A stretch of 16,504 bases of DNA from JANNHP01 sp031404455. GTDB lineage: Bacteria; Planctomycetota; JAJSAM01; JAJVHW01. Shown here in pieces: positions 1 to 7,521 of this stretch. The position numbers and the translations under genes were made by a program. Under the pieces are notes generated by a model, which was not told the DNA's origin, did no database searches, and saw nothing but the letters and a program-made list of their open reading frames with translations. Every line of letters starts with the position of its first letter. The stretch's first letter is position 1. The stretch lies in assembly GCA_031404455.1 (NCBI GenBank), contig JANNHP010000219.1, forward strand, positions 1 to 16,504. The letters are read 5' to 3'.

Positions 1-1872
1 CTCCAGTTCGCGCTCGCTACTCCCGTCGTCGTCTGGGCGGCGGCTCCGCTCTTCCAGCGCGCCTGGACCTCAGTCCGGACCTCGCAGCTCAACATGTTCA
101 CGCTGATCGGTCTCGGCGTGGGAGTCGCGTACGTCTACAGCGTGGTCGCAACGGCCGCGCCGGGTCTGTTCCCACCGTCGATGCGCACGTCTCACGGGAC
201 GATCGGCGTGTACTACGAAGCGGCAGCCGTGATCGTGGCGCTCGTGCTCCTCGGTCAGGTCCTGGAACTGCGCGCGCGACGCAAGACGAGCACAGCCATC
301 CGGCAGCTCCTCGACCTCGTCCCCGCGACAGCGAGGCGGATCAACGAGGACGGGACCGACCAGGACGTCCCGCTGGCCGACGTCAAGCCCGGCGACCGGC
401 TGCGCGTGAGGCCCGGGGAGAAGGTCCCCGTGGACGGGACCGTCCTCGAAGGCCGCAGCTCCGTCGACGAGTCGATGATCACGGGCGAACCGGTGCCGGT
501 GGAGAAGACGAAGGGTGACGAGGTGACCGGCGCCACGGTCAACCAGGCAGGCGCGATGGTGATCCGCGCCGAGCGCGTCGGGTCCGAGACTCTGCTCGCG
601 CGGATCGTGGCGATGGTCTCGGAGGCGCAACGCACGCGCGCGCCGATCCAGCGCCTGGCCGACTCGATCGCCGCGTGGTTCGTGCCCGCCGTTGTGATCG
701 CGGCCGTGGCCACGTTCGCGGTCTGGGCGCTCGTGGGACCCGAGCCGCGGCTGACCTACGCCCTCGTGAACGCCGTCGCGGTGCTGATCATCGCCTGCCC
801 ATGCGCCCTCGGACTCGCCACGCCGATGTCGATCATGGTCGCCGTGGGGAAGGGCGCGTCCATGGGCGTGCTCTTCCGCGTTGCAGCGGCGATCGAGGTG
901 CTCCGCGACGTGGACACGCTGGTCATAGACAAGACCGGCACCCTGACGCAGGGAAGGCCGGAGCTCGTCGAGGTCGTCACCGTCGAGGGCTTCGACGAGA
1001 ACACGCTCGTGAGGGCCGTCGCCGCACTGGAGCGGGCGAGCGAGCATCCCCTCGCGGCGGCGATCGTCGCGGGTGCGACGACGCGCGGTATCGAACTACG
1101 CGAGGCAGAGGACTTCCAGACCGTCACAGGTAAGGGCGTCCGCGGGCGCGTCGAGGGGCGGGCCGTGCTGATCGGGAATCGCCGGTTCCTCGAAGAGAGT
1201 GGCATCGACTTCGGCGCACTCGCCGGACGCGCCGACGAACTTCGTGCAAAGGGACGCACTGTGCTGCTCGCCGCGATCGCCGGCGCGCCGGCGGGTCTGC
1301 TCGTCGTCCAGGACCCGATCAAGGAGACGACGCCGCAGGCGCTTCGCGACCTGCGGGAGGACGGGCTGCGCATCGTGATGGTCACCGGCGACAACGAGAC
1401 CACCGCCCGCGCGGTCGCGGCAGAACTCGGCATCGACGAGGTCGAGGCCGACGTCCTCCCTGAGAAGAAGGTCGAGATCGTCGACCGCTTGCGCGCCGAG
1501 GGTCGGCGCGTCGCGATGGCCGGGGACGGGATCAACGACGCTCCGGCGCTTGCGAAGGCCGACGTCGGCATCGCGATGGGGACGGGCACCGACGTCGCGA
1601 TGGAGAGCGCCGGCGTCACGCTCGTGAAGGGTGACCTGCGCGGCATCGTGCGCGCGCGGCGGCTGTCACGAGCCACCATGCGCAACGTGAAGCAGAACCT
1701 CTTCTTCGCGTTCGGCTACAACGCGCTCGGCATCCCGATCGCGGCGGGCGCCCTCTACCCGTTCTTCGGACTGCTGCTCAATCCGATGATCGCGGCCGCG
1801 GCGATGAGCCTCAGCTCGGTCTCGGTCATCGGGAACGCGCTGCGCCTTCGCGCGAGCCGAATCGCCGAGTGA
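1..1872 (+). CDS. copA: Cu+/Ag+-translocating P1B-type ATPase, 5' end cut by window edge
   Basis: Inner-membrane heavy-metal ATPase that would pump Cu+ or Ag+ from cytoplasm to periplasm. The frame is open from base 1, and the residues before the first ATG at 94 (LQFALATPVVVWAAAPLFQR) match the family, so the gene starts outside the window; 623 residues are visible. In order: actuator loop TGEP (481-492), metal-binding CPC in a membrane helix (796-804), phosphorylation motif DKTGTLT (928-948), SEHP nucleotide-binding motif (HP at 1045-1050), TGDN (1384-1395) and hinge GDGIND (1522-1539). The last two helices carry YN and MSLSS. CPC, YN and MxxSS together are the signature of the monovalent copper/silver subgroup, P1B-1. 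Any N-terminal metal-binding domain lies outside the window. A hairpin follows 1 nt after the stop codon. Family assignment is secure; metal choice is inferred from motifs. Confidence 0.95.
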   Translation, partial: LQFALATPVVVWAAAPLFQRAWTSVRTSQLNMFTLIGLGVGVAYVYSVVATAAPGLFPPSMRTSHGTIGVYYEAAAVIVALVLLGQVLELRARRKTSTAIRQLLDLVPATARRINEDGTDQDVPLADVKPGDRLRVRPGEKVPVDGTVLEGRSSVDESMITGEPVPVEKTKGDEVTGATVNQAGAMVIRAERVGSETLLARIVAMVSEAQRTRAPIQRLADSIAAWFVPAVVIAAVATFAVWALVGPEPRLTYALVNAVAVLIIACPCALGLATPMSIMVAVGKGASMGVLFRVAAAIEVLRDVDTLVIDKTGTLTQGRPELVEVVTVEGFDENTLVRAVAALERASEHPLAAAIVAGATTRGIELREAEDFQTVTGKGVRGRVEGRAVLIGNRRFLEESGIDFGALAGRADELRAKGRTVLLAAIAGAPAGLLVVQDPIKETTPQALRDLREDGLRIVMVTGDNETTARAVAAELGIDEVEADVLPEKKVEIVDRLRAEGRRVAMAGDGINDAPALAKADVGIAMGTGTDVAMESAGVTLVKGDLRGIVRARRLSRATMRNVKQNLFFAFGYNALGIPIAAGALYPFFGLLLNPMIAAAAMSLSSVSVIGNALRLRASRIAE

Positions 1873-1873
1873 A

Positions 1874-1896
1874 CCGTGCGTCACGCCGACGCACGG
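1874..1896 (+). terminator. Strong hairpin just after the ATPase stop
   Basis: A perfect 9-bp inverted repeat, CCGTGCGTC (1874-1882) and GACGCACGG (1888-1896), encloses a 5-nt loop and begins 1 nt after the ATPase stop codon at 1870-1872. No T-run follows, so it is not a classical intrinsic terminator. It could be a weak terminator, an mRNA-stabilising 3' hairpin or an attenuator between the ATPase and the genes downstream. Confidence 0.5.
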
Positions 1897-2001
1897 CTCG
1901 CGTCAGATCGCGACGCAACTCGTGCAGTCTCGATGCGGTGTCTCGTCCCGTTTCTCCGAACGAGACTCGGATCGCAGCCCGTACTCTCTGCGACCCCTCT
2001 C

Positions 2002-2445
2002 ATGAACCGTCTGAGCTTCCGCCGAGCGCTGCACCGCATCACCGCACAAGTTGCCATCGTGCTGGTGCTCATCCTCGCGGGGCTTGCACTGAACGGCTTT
2101 GCCCACGCCCACGACGACCACGGCTGGCATCCGCATCCGGGGCTCTTATCCCCAGAATCTCCGCTCGAAGGGCCTTCGCAGGCACCGGGCGACGGGCACG
2201 AGGGTCATGACGTCCAGCAGCGTGCGGTCGACCTGGTCGTTCGCGCACCGCAGGGACGCGCGCTTCCGAAGCGGGACATCGCGACGCCGCCCGTCACTGC
2301 GGTCGCGGTCATTCCGCTCGTTCTCGTCCGTCCGCGAGCAGCGCGCCCCCGCACGGGGTTCGACGCGGCGGATCCGCCGCCCGTGATTCGCGCGACGAGC
2401 GGCACGGTGCGCGTCCTGCGCACTTCGCACAGCCTGCGCTTCTGA
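2002..2445 (+). CDS. Small His-rich exported protein of a metal-efflux operon
   Basis: Predicted 147-residue protein that I cannot name. A basic N-terminus (RLSFRRALHR) is followed by a hydrophobic stretch at about residues 15-34 ending in AHA, a signal peptide or membrane anchor. Directly after come His clusters (H35, H37, H40, H43, H45; then H66 and H69), suited to binding soft or borderline metals in the periplasm. The rest is Pro/Arg-rich, with a second hydrophobic patch at about 97-110. It lies between a copper-type ATPase and an RND metal exporter, where small His-rich or CzcI-like accessory proteins often occur. The C-terminal pattern of several prolines followed by a Val/Leu-rich tail resembles such proteins, but only loosely. 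The frame is open back to a GTG at 1876. I chose ATG 2002 because the signal-like sequence starts there, although no clear Shine-Dalgarno precedes it. Confidence 0.6.
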   Translation: MNRLSFRRALHRITAQVAIVLVLILAGLALNGFAHAHDDHGWHPHPGLLSPESPLEGPSQAPGDGHEGHDVQQRAVDLVVRAPQGRALPKRDIATPPVTAVAVIPLVLVRPRAARPRTGFDAADPPPVIRATSGTVRVLRTSHSLRF

Positions 2446-2461
2446 ACCTCGCCGGTTCAGA
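2441..2461 (+). other. Hairpin spanning a stop codon
   Basis: A perfect 8-bp inverted repeat, TCTGAACC (2441-2448) and GGTTCAGA (2454-2461), with a 5-nt loop includes the TGA stop (2443-2445) of the His-rich gene. There is no T-tract. It may be a transcript-end or stabilising hairpin; function is unproven. Confidence 0.4.
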
Positions 2462-2604
2462 TCCCACGTCGCAGCACGCGCACTTCTAGCGGCGCGCGCC
2501 ACGTACCCAGTCTGCCCCGCGGCCTTCCGCGCCGACTCCTGCGTCCGCGTCATCGCGACGCCCCGCCGTAGCCCGCTTCCCGTAAGTCCCCGAGGAATAC
2601 TCCG

Positions 2605-4332
2605 ATGCTCGACACCGCGCGCCGTTCGTCTACGTTCGCCGCCTGCGCTCTCGCCCTTCTCGCCGCCGCCTGCTCTCCCAGCGGTGGACACGATCACGGC
2701 CCCGGAGGCGACCACGGCCCCCACGGGGAGGAGGCCGAAGAACTCAATCCCGTCGTCGTGACCGTGTTCACGAACAAGGTCGAGCTCTTCATGGAGTACC
2801 CGCGCATGACGCCGGGATCCGAGGCCCGGTTCCTCGCGCACGTGACCGTCCTGGCCAACGGGGACCCGGTGAAGTCGGGGAAGCTGCGACTCGTGGTCAC
2901 CGGCGAGGGCGGGTCCAAGACGTTCGAGACGCCGAAGCCCGCACGCGATGGTCTCTTCATCCCGGTCGGCTCGCTCGAACGACCGGGGACCTACGCCGCC
3001 AAGATCACCGTCGAGAGCGAACAGGTGACGGAAACGATCGAGCTTCCTCCGATCGTCGTCTACGCGGACCTGGCTGCAGCGACAGCGGCGGCGAAGGCAG
3101 AAGCCGTGGACGATCCGCCGGACGCGGTGCCGTTCCTCCTCGAGCAGCAGTGGAAGATCGGCATGCTGATGACGCAAGCGAAGAGCGGGTCTCTCACCCG
3201 TCGCCTTCGCGTCGCGGGGAGGATCGAGGCACCCCCGGGCTCGCTCGCGGTCGTCAGCGCGCCCTTCCCCGGTCGTATCCAGCCGCCCGCGTCAGGAATG
3301 TTCCCGCGTCTCGGCGACCGCGTCGAGAAGGGACAGGTGTTGGCGCTGGTCGAGCCCGCGCTCGCCGTCTCGGACGTCGCGCAACTGACGGCGAACACGA
3401 TGGCGCGCGCGACGCTCGACGCCGAGTTCGACCTGCGCGAACTCGACCTGCGCACCAACGAGATCGGGGCGGAGCAACAGGGTCTCCAGGCGACGTCGCG
3501 GCTGACCTTCGCGCGCCAGGCGCTCGCTCGCATCGAGCGGCTGCGTTCGAAGGGCCTCGGCGCCGCGGCGGAACTCGAAGAGGCGCAGCGTGACGTGGCG
3601 GTCGCAGAGCGCGACGTCGAGAGCCAGACCGCCCTTCGCACGTCGTTCGGTGCCGCGAGGGACAAGCTCCGGGAGATGCGGTCGCGCAACGCTGTGCCCG
3701 GAGACGACGCGCGCCAGCAGCTTGCAACTCTGCTCGTCGCCCCGATCGCAGGTGAGATCGTCGAGGCACCCCGCACGATCGGAGAGCACATCGAGGCCGA
3801 CACGGTGGCCTTCCGCGTGCTCGATGCTTCCCGCGTCTGGGTGACCGCGGAAGTGCCGGAGTTCGACCTCGCGCGAGTCGAGGCGAATCCCCACGCACTC
3901 CTGGAACTCGTCTCGCTCCCTGGCCAGCCGATCGACATCGTTCGCGATCTCGAAGGGAAGCTGGCGCACACCGGGCGCATCGTCGAGCCGGAGACGAGGA
4001 CCGTGACACTCCGTTACGAGTGCGCGAATCGCGAGGGCAAGCTTCTCGTCGGCCAACTAGCCGACGTCTTCCTCGCCGCCGGCACCGCGAAGGACGTGGT
4101 CATCGTGCCGGAGGAGTCGATCGTCAAGGAGGACGGTCGCCCTGTGGCGTTCGTGCTCATCTCGGGCGAGACATTCCAGAAGCGCTACGTCGAACTCGGC
4201 GTTCGGGACGGCCGGCTCATCGAGATCCGTTCCGGCATCCGCGACGGCGAGCGCGTCGTCTCCGGCGGCGCCTATCTCGTCAAGCTCGCAGCCGCGTCTC
4301 CCGCCTCGTTCGGCGAAGGCCACGCCCACTAG
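2605..4332 (+). CDS. RND metal efflux periplasmic adaptor lipoprotein (CusB/CzcB-like)
   Basis: Membrane-fusion subunit (575 residues) that would link the permease to the outer-membrane channel. A lipobox, LAAAC, ends at C23, and an Asp/His-rich tail (residues about 29-43) follows at once, as expected for a periplasmic metal-binding segment. The protein also ends in GEGHAH. An N-terminal beta-rich domain with the pattern MEYPRMTPGSEARF, then FLLEQQWK, is typical of cation-efflux adaptors. Next come the first half of the barrel-sandwich (about 216-252, GDRVEKGQVLALVEP), an Ala/Arg/Glu-rich alpha-helical hairpin (about 260-370), the second barrel-sandwich half (LLVAPIAGEIVEAP) and a beta-barrel (about 409 onward). 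The start is supported by GAGGAA at 2592-2597, 7 nt before ATG. The permease gene begins 15 nt downstream. The substrate is probably Cu/Ag or a divalent metal; the sequence alone does not decide. Confidence 0.92.
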   Translation: MLDTARRSSTFAACALALLAAACSPSGGHDHGPGGDHGPHGEEAEELNPVVVTVFTNKVELFMEYPRMTPGSEARFLAHVTVLANGDPVKSGKLRLVVTGEGGSKTFETPKPARDGLFIPVGSLERPGTYAAKITVESEQVTETIELPPIVVYADLAAATAAAKAEAVDDPPDAVPFLLEQQWKIGMLMTQAKSGSLTRRLRVAGRIEAPPGSLAVVSAPFPGRIQPPASGMFPRLGDRVEKGQVLALVEPALAVSDVAQLTANTMARATLDAEFDLRELDLRTNEIGAEQQGLQATSRLTFARQALARIERLRSKGLGAAAELEEAQRDVAVAERDVESQTALRTSFGAARDKLREMRSRNAVPGDDARQQLATLLVAPIAGEIVEAPRTIGEHIEADTVAFRVLDASRVWVTAEVPEFDLARVEANPHALLELVSLPGQPIDIVRDLEGKLAHTGRIVEPETRTVTLRYECANREGKLLVGQLADVFLAAGTAKDVVIVPEESIVKEDGRPVAFVLISGETFQKRYVELGVRDGRLIEIRSGIRDGERVVSGGAYLVKLAAASPASFGEGHAH

Positions 4333-4347
4333 TCGGGGAGAAACCAC

Positions 4348-7300
4348 ATGATCAACAGCCTGATCCTTGCCGCGCTCCGCAACCGGCTCGCCGTCATCAT
4401 CGTCTCGGCGATCCTCCTGATCGTCGGCATCGACGCCACGCTCCGGATGCCCGTGGACGTCTTCCCCGACCTCACGGCGCCCACAGTCACCGTCGTCGTC
4501 GAAGGGCACGGCATGGCCCCTCAGGAGATGGAGACGCAGGTGACTTTCCCGATCGAGACCGCCGTGAACGGCGCGGCCGACGTTCGCCGCGTCCGATCCG
4601 CCACCGCGGTCGGGATCTCGGTCGTCTGGATCGAGTTCGAATGGGGAACCGACATCTTCAGGGCGCGGCAGACGATCAACGAGCGCCTCGCCACGGTCGC
4701 GGGTTCGCTCCCGGAGCAGGTCGAGCCGCCCACGCTCGCCCCGGTGTCGTCGGTGATGGGCGAGATCCTCTTCACGTCGCTCACCTCCGACCGGCACAGT
4801 CCGCTCGAACTGCGCACGGTCGCGCAGACCCAGATCCGCCGGCGTCTCCTCTCCGTCGCCGGCGTTTCGCAGGTGACGCCGATCGGAGGCGACGAGAAGC
4901 AGTACCAGGTCGTCCTCTCGCCGGCGCGGATGCGCGCCTTCAACGTGAGCATGGGCGATGTGGAGAAGGCCATCCGCGAGGCGAACGAGAACGTCTCCGC
5001 AGGGTTCATCCTGGAGGGCGGAACCGAGTCGGTCCTTCGAGGCATCGGTCGTATCCAAGATGCTCGGGACCTGGAGGAGACCGTGGTCCTCTTGCGTCGG
5101 GACCGCCCGGTCCTCGTGCGCGACGTCGGCGTCGTCCAAGTCGGCCCCGCGATCAAGCGCGGGACGGGGTCCGCGTCGGAGCGCGGCCCGAACTGGGAAC
5201 CCATCACGCAGGACGGCGTGATCGTGGCCATCCAGAAGCAGCCGACTGCGAACACCCTGGCGCTGACGCGTGACCTGGACGTGATCCTCGACGAGATCCA
5301 GACCACGCTGCCGCAGGGGATGAAGATCAACAAGGAGCTCTTCCGGCAGGCGGACTTCATCGATCACTCGATCCGGAACACGACCGCGGCCCTCATCGAG
5401 GGCGGACTGATGGTCCTCCTCGTCGTGGTGGTGTTCCTCGCCAGCATGCGGGCGAGCGTGATCACGCTGCTCGCGATCCCGATGTCGCTCGTCACCGCAG
5501 TCCTCGTGCTGCGCGTCACCGGGGCCAGCATCAACACGATGACGCTCGGCGGAATGGCGATCGCGATCGGCGCGCTCGTCGACGACGCCATCATCGACGT
5601 CGAAAACGTCGTGCGCCGCTTGCGCGAGAACGCCGCGCGCCCGGAGGGCGAACGCCTGCCGTTCATCAAGGTGATCTTCGACGCCAGCGTCGAGGTCCGA
5701 ACATCGATCGTCCTCGCGACGTTCATCATCCTCCTCGTCTTCGCGCCGCTCTTCTTCCTGTCGGGGATCGAAGGTCGCCTTCTCCGTCCGCTGGGCGTCG
5801 CCTTCTGCGTCTCACTCGCAGCGTCGCTCGTCACGGCGCTCACCCTCACGCCGGCGCTCTGCTACTACCTGCTTCCCACGAGCCGGACGGTGACGGGCGG
5901 CCAGGAGCCGCGCGTGGTTACGTGGCTGAAGCGGCTCTACGATCGTCCCCTACGCTGGGCGATGCGACACGTGACGGCGGTCTCCGTCCCTGCCGTCATC
6001 CTGCTCGCCGTCGCGGTGATCGGCGTCGCCCGGATGGGGAAGAACTTCCTCCCCGAGTTCAACGAGGGCGCCTTGGTCGTCGGTCTCGTGACCCTGCCGG
6101 GGACCTCGCTCGAACAGAGCGACCGGCTCGCCCGGATCGTCGAGACCACGTTGATGAAACACCCAGAGATCAAAGCGATCGGCCGCCGCACGGGCCGCGC
6201 CGAGGAGGACGAGCACGTCCAGGGCGTCGAGGCGAGCGAGATCGACCTGACGCTCGACATGGAGGCTCCGGAGCGGCTCGGGCTTCCGAAGCGTTCGAAG
6301 CCGGAACTGCTCGAAGCGCTCCGCAAGGACCTGGCGGCGATCCCCGGGGTCCAGGCGACGTTCGGTCAGCCGATCGGCCACCGCATCGACCACATGCTCT
6401 CGGGAACGCGCGCCAACATCGCGGTCAAGGTGTTCGGGGAGGAGCTCCCGGTGCTCCGGCGACTCGCTTCCGAGATCGAGGCCGTCATGTCCGAGATCCC
6501 GGGAGTGGTCGACCTCTCCGCGGAACAGCAAGTCGAGGTTCCACAGGTTCGCGTGGAGTTCCGCCGCGACGCGCTTGCGCGCTTCGGAGTTCCGTTGGCT
6601 GACGCCGGGAAGGCACTGAGCGCCGCATCCCAGGGCCACGTCGTTGGGCAGGTCCTCGAAGGGCGAAACTCCTACGACGTGACCGTGCGCCTGGAAAGGG
6701 GCCCGACCGATGACATCGGCTCCGCTCTCGTGGACACGCCGGACGGCAACCGCGTGCCGATGTCGGCGCTCGCGGACATCAGCGAGGACCGCGGTCCGAA
6801 CTTCATCATGCGCGAAGACGTCCAGCGCAAGACCGTCGTGATGTGCAACGTCGCCGGCCGGGACATGGCGAGCGTCGTGGAGGATGCGCAGCGTGCGATC
6901 GCGGCAAGGGTCGAATTCCCGCCTGGGTACTACGTCGAGTACGGCGGGCAGTTCGAGAGCGCCGCCGCGACGAACCGGCTCCTCGCGCTGCTCGGTTCAC
7001 TGGTCATCGTGGGGATCGGATTCCTGCTCCACTTGATGTTCGGCTCCGTGCGAGACACTCTCCTCATCATGGTGAACCTGCCGCTCGCGCTGATCGGCGG
7101 CGTCGCAGGCGTCTACTTCGCCGGCGGCATCCTCTCGGTCGCCTCGATCATCGGGTTCATCTCGGTGTTCGGGATCGCCGTGCGCAACGGGATCATGCTC
7201 GTCTCGCACGTGCGCCATCTCCAGGAGCATGAAGGTGTCGCGGACTTCGCCGAGGCGGTCCGCCGCGGCTCCATGGAGAGGCTCTCGCCCATCCTCATGA

Positions 7301-7521
7301 CGGCTCTCGCGGCCGGGCTCGCCCTGATCCCGCTTGCCCTGCGCGGGGACGAGCCGGGCACGGAGGTGCTGACGCCGATGGCCATCGTGATCCTCTTCGG
7401 TCTGCTCTCCTCGACGTTCCTCAACATGCTCGTCGTCCCGTCTCTCTACCTGCGCTTCGGGAGACCACGACCTGCCGTGTCAGCGGCGACTGCGGACGCC
7501 ATCGCCACGGGAGGTGCGTGA
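4348..7521 (+). CDS. Heavy-metal efflux RND permease (CusA/CzcA family)
   Basis: Proton-driven inner-membrane pump of 1057 residues, the usual length for the heavy-metal (HME) branch of RND. The N-terminus, with one membrane helix then PVDVFPDLTAPTVTVV, is typical of that branch. The fourth-helix motif is GALVDDAIIDVEN, with D412, D413, D417 and E419. D412 and E419 align with the proton-relay Asp and the Glu of both CusA and CzcA, while the extra Asp of CzcA six residues earlier is Ala here, as in CusA. Of the periplasmic methionines that relay Cu+ in E. coli CusA, I see G579 and H682 at two equivalent positions, so copper specificity is not supported by that relay. SD GGGGAG (4335-4340) lies 7 nt before ATG. 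The stop overlaps the next start. The copper-type ATPase nearby favours Cu/Ag, but other metals remain possible. Confidence 0.94.
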   Translation: MINSLILAALRNRLAVIIVSAILLIVGIDATLRMPVDVFPDLTAPTVTVVVEGHGMAPQEMETQVTFPIETAVNGAADVRRVRSATAVGISVVWIEFEWGTDIFRARQTINERLATVAGSLPEQVEPPTLAPVSSVMGEILFTSLTSDRHSPLELRTVAQTQIRRRLLSVAGVSQVTPIGGDEKQYQVVLSPARMRAFNVSMGDVEKAIREANENVSAGFILEGGTESVLRGIGRIQDARDLEETVVLLRRDRPVLVRDVGVVQVGPAIKRGTGSASERGPNWEPITQDGVIVAIQKQPTANTLALTRDLDVILDEIQTTLPQGMKINKELFRQADFIDHSIRNTTAALIEGGLMVLLVVVVFLASMRASVITLLAIPMSLVTAVLVLRVTGASINTMTLGGMAIAIGALVDDAIIDVENVVRRLRENAARPEGERLPFIKVIFDASVEVRTSIVLATFIILLVFAPLFFLSGIEGRLLRPLGVAFCVSLAASLVTALTLTPALCYYLLPTSRTVTGGQEPRVVTWLKRLYDRPLRWAMRHVTAVSVPAVILLAVAVIGVARMGKNFLPEFNEGALVVGLVTLPGTSLEQSDRLARIVETTLMKHPEIKAIGRRTGRAEEDEHVQGVEASEIDLTLDMEAPERLGLPKRSKPELLEALRKDLAAIPGVQATFGQPIGHRIDHMLSGTRANIAVKVFGEELPVLRRLASEIEAVMSEIPGVVDLSAEQQVEVPQVRVEFRRDALARFGVPLADAGKALSAASQGHVVGQVLEGRNSYDVTVRLERGPTDDIGSALVDTPDGNRVPMSALADISEDRGPNFIMREDVQRKTVVMCNVAGRDMASVVEDAQRAIAARVEFPPGYYVEYGGQFESAAATNRLLALLGSLVIVGIGFLLHLMFGSVRDTLLIMVNLPLALIGGVAGVYFAGGILSVASIIGFISVFGIAVRNGIMLVSHVRHLQEHEGVADFAEAVRRGSMERLSPILMTALAAGLALIPLALRGDEPGTEVLTPMAIVILFGLLSSTFLNMLVVPSLYLRFGRPRPAVSAATADAIATGGA
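7509..7514 (+). promoter_or_regulatory. Shine-Dalgarno that sets the outer-membrane factor start
   Basis: GGGAGG lies 6 nt before ATG 7521 but only 3 nt before the in-frame GTG at 7518. It therefore favours ATG 7521, whose A is the last base of the permease TGA. This indicates translational coupling. Confidence 0.7.

Noticed and set aside
94..1872. ATPase starting at ATG 94.
   Set aside because: The frame is open to base 1 and the codons before 94 encode family-conserved sequence, so the gene is cut by the window edge.
2450..2470. GGTTCAGATCC resembling a tRNA T-arm.
   Set aside because: The invariant A58 is G, the T-stem does not pair, and the bases are explained by the stop-codon hairpin.
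4057..5367. Long minus-strand open frame (436 codons) opposite the adaptor and permease genes, with similar long frames elsewhere.
   Set aside because: Composition is Arg/Asp-rich without domains, as expected for antisense frames in GC-rich coding DNA, and the opposite strand encodes clear family proteins.
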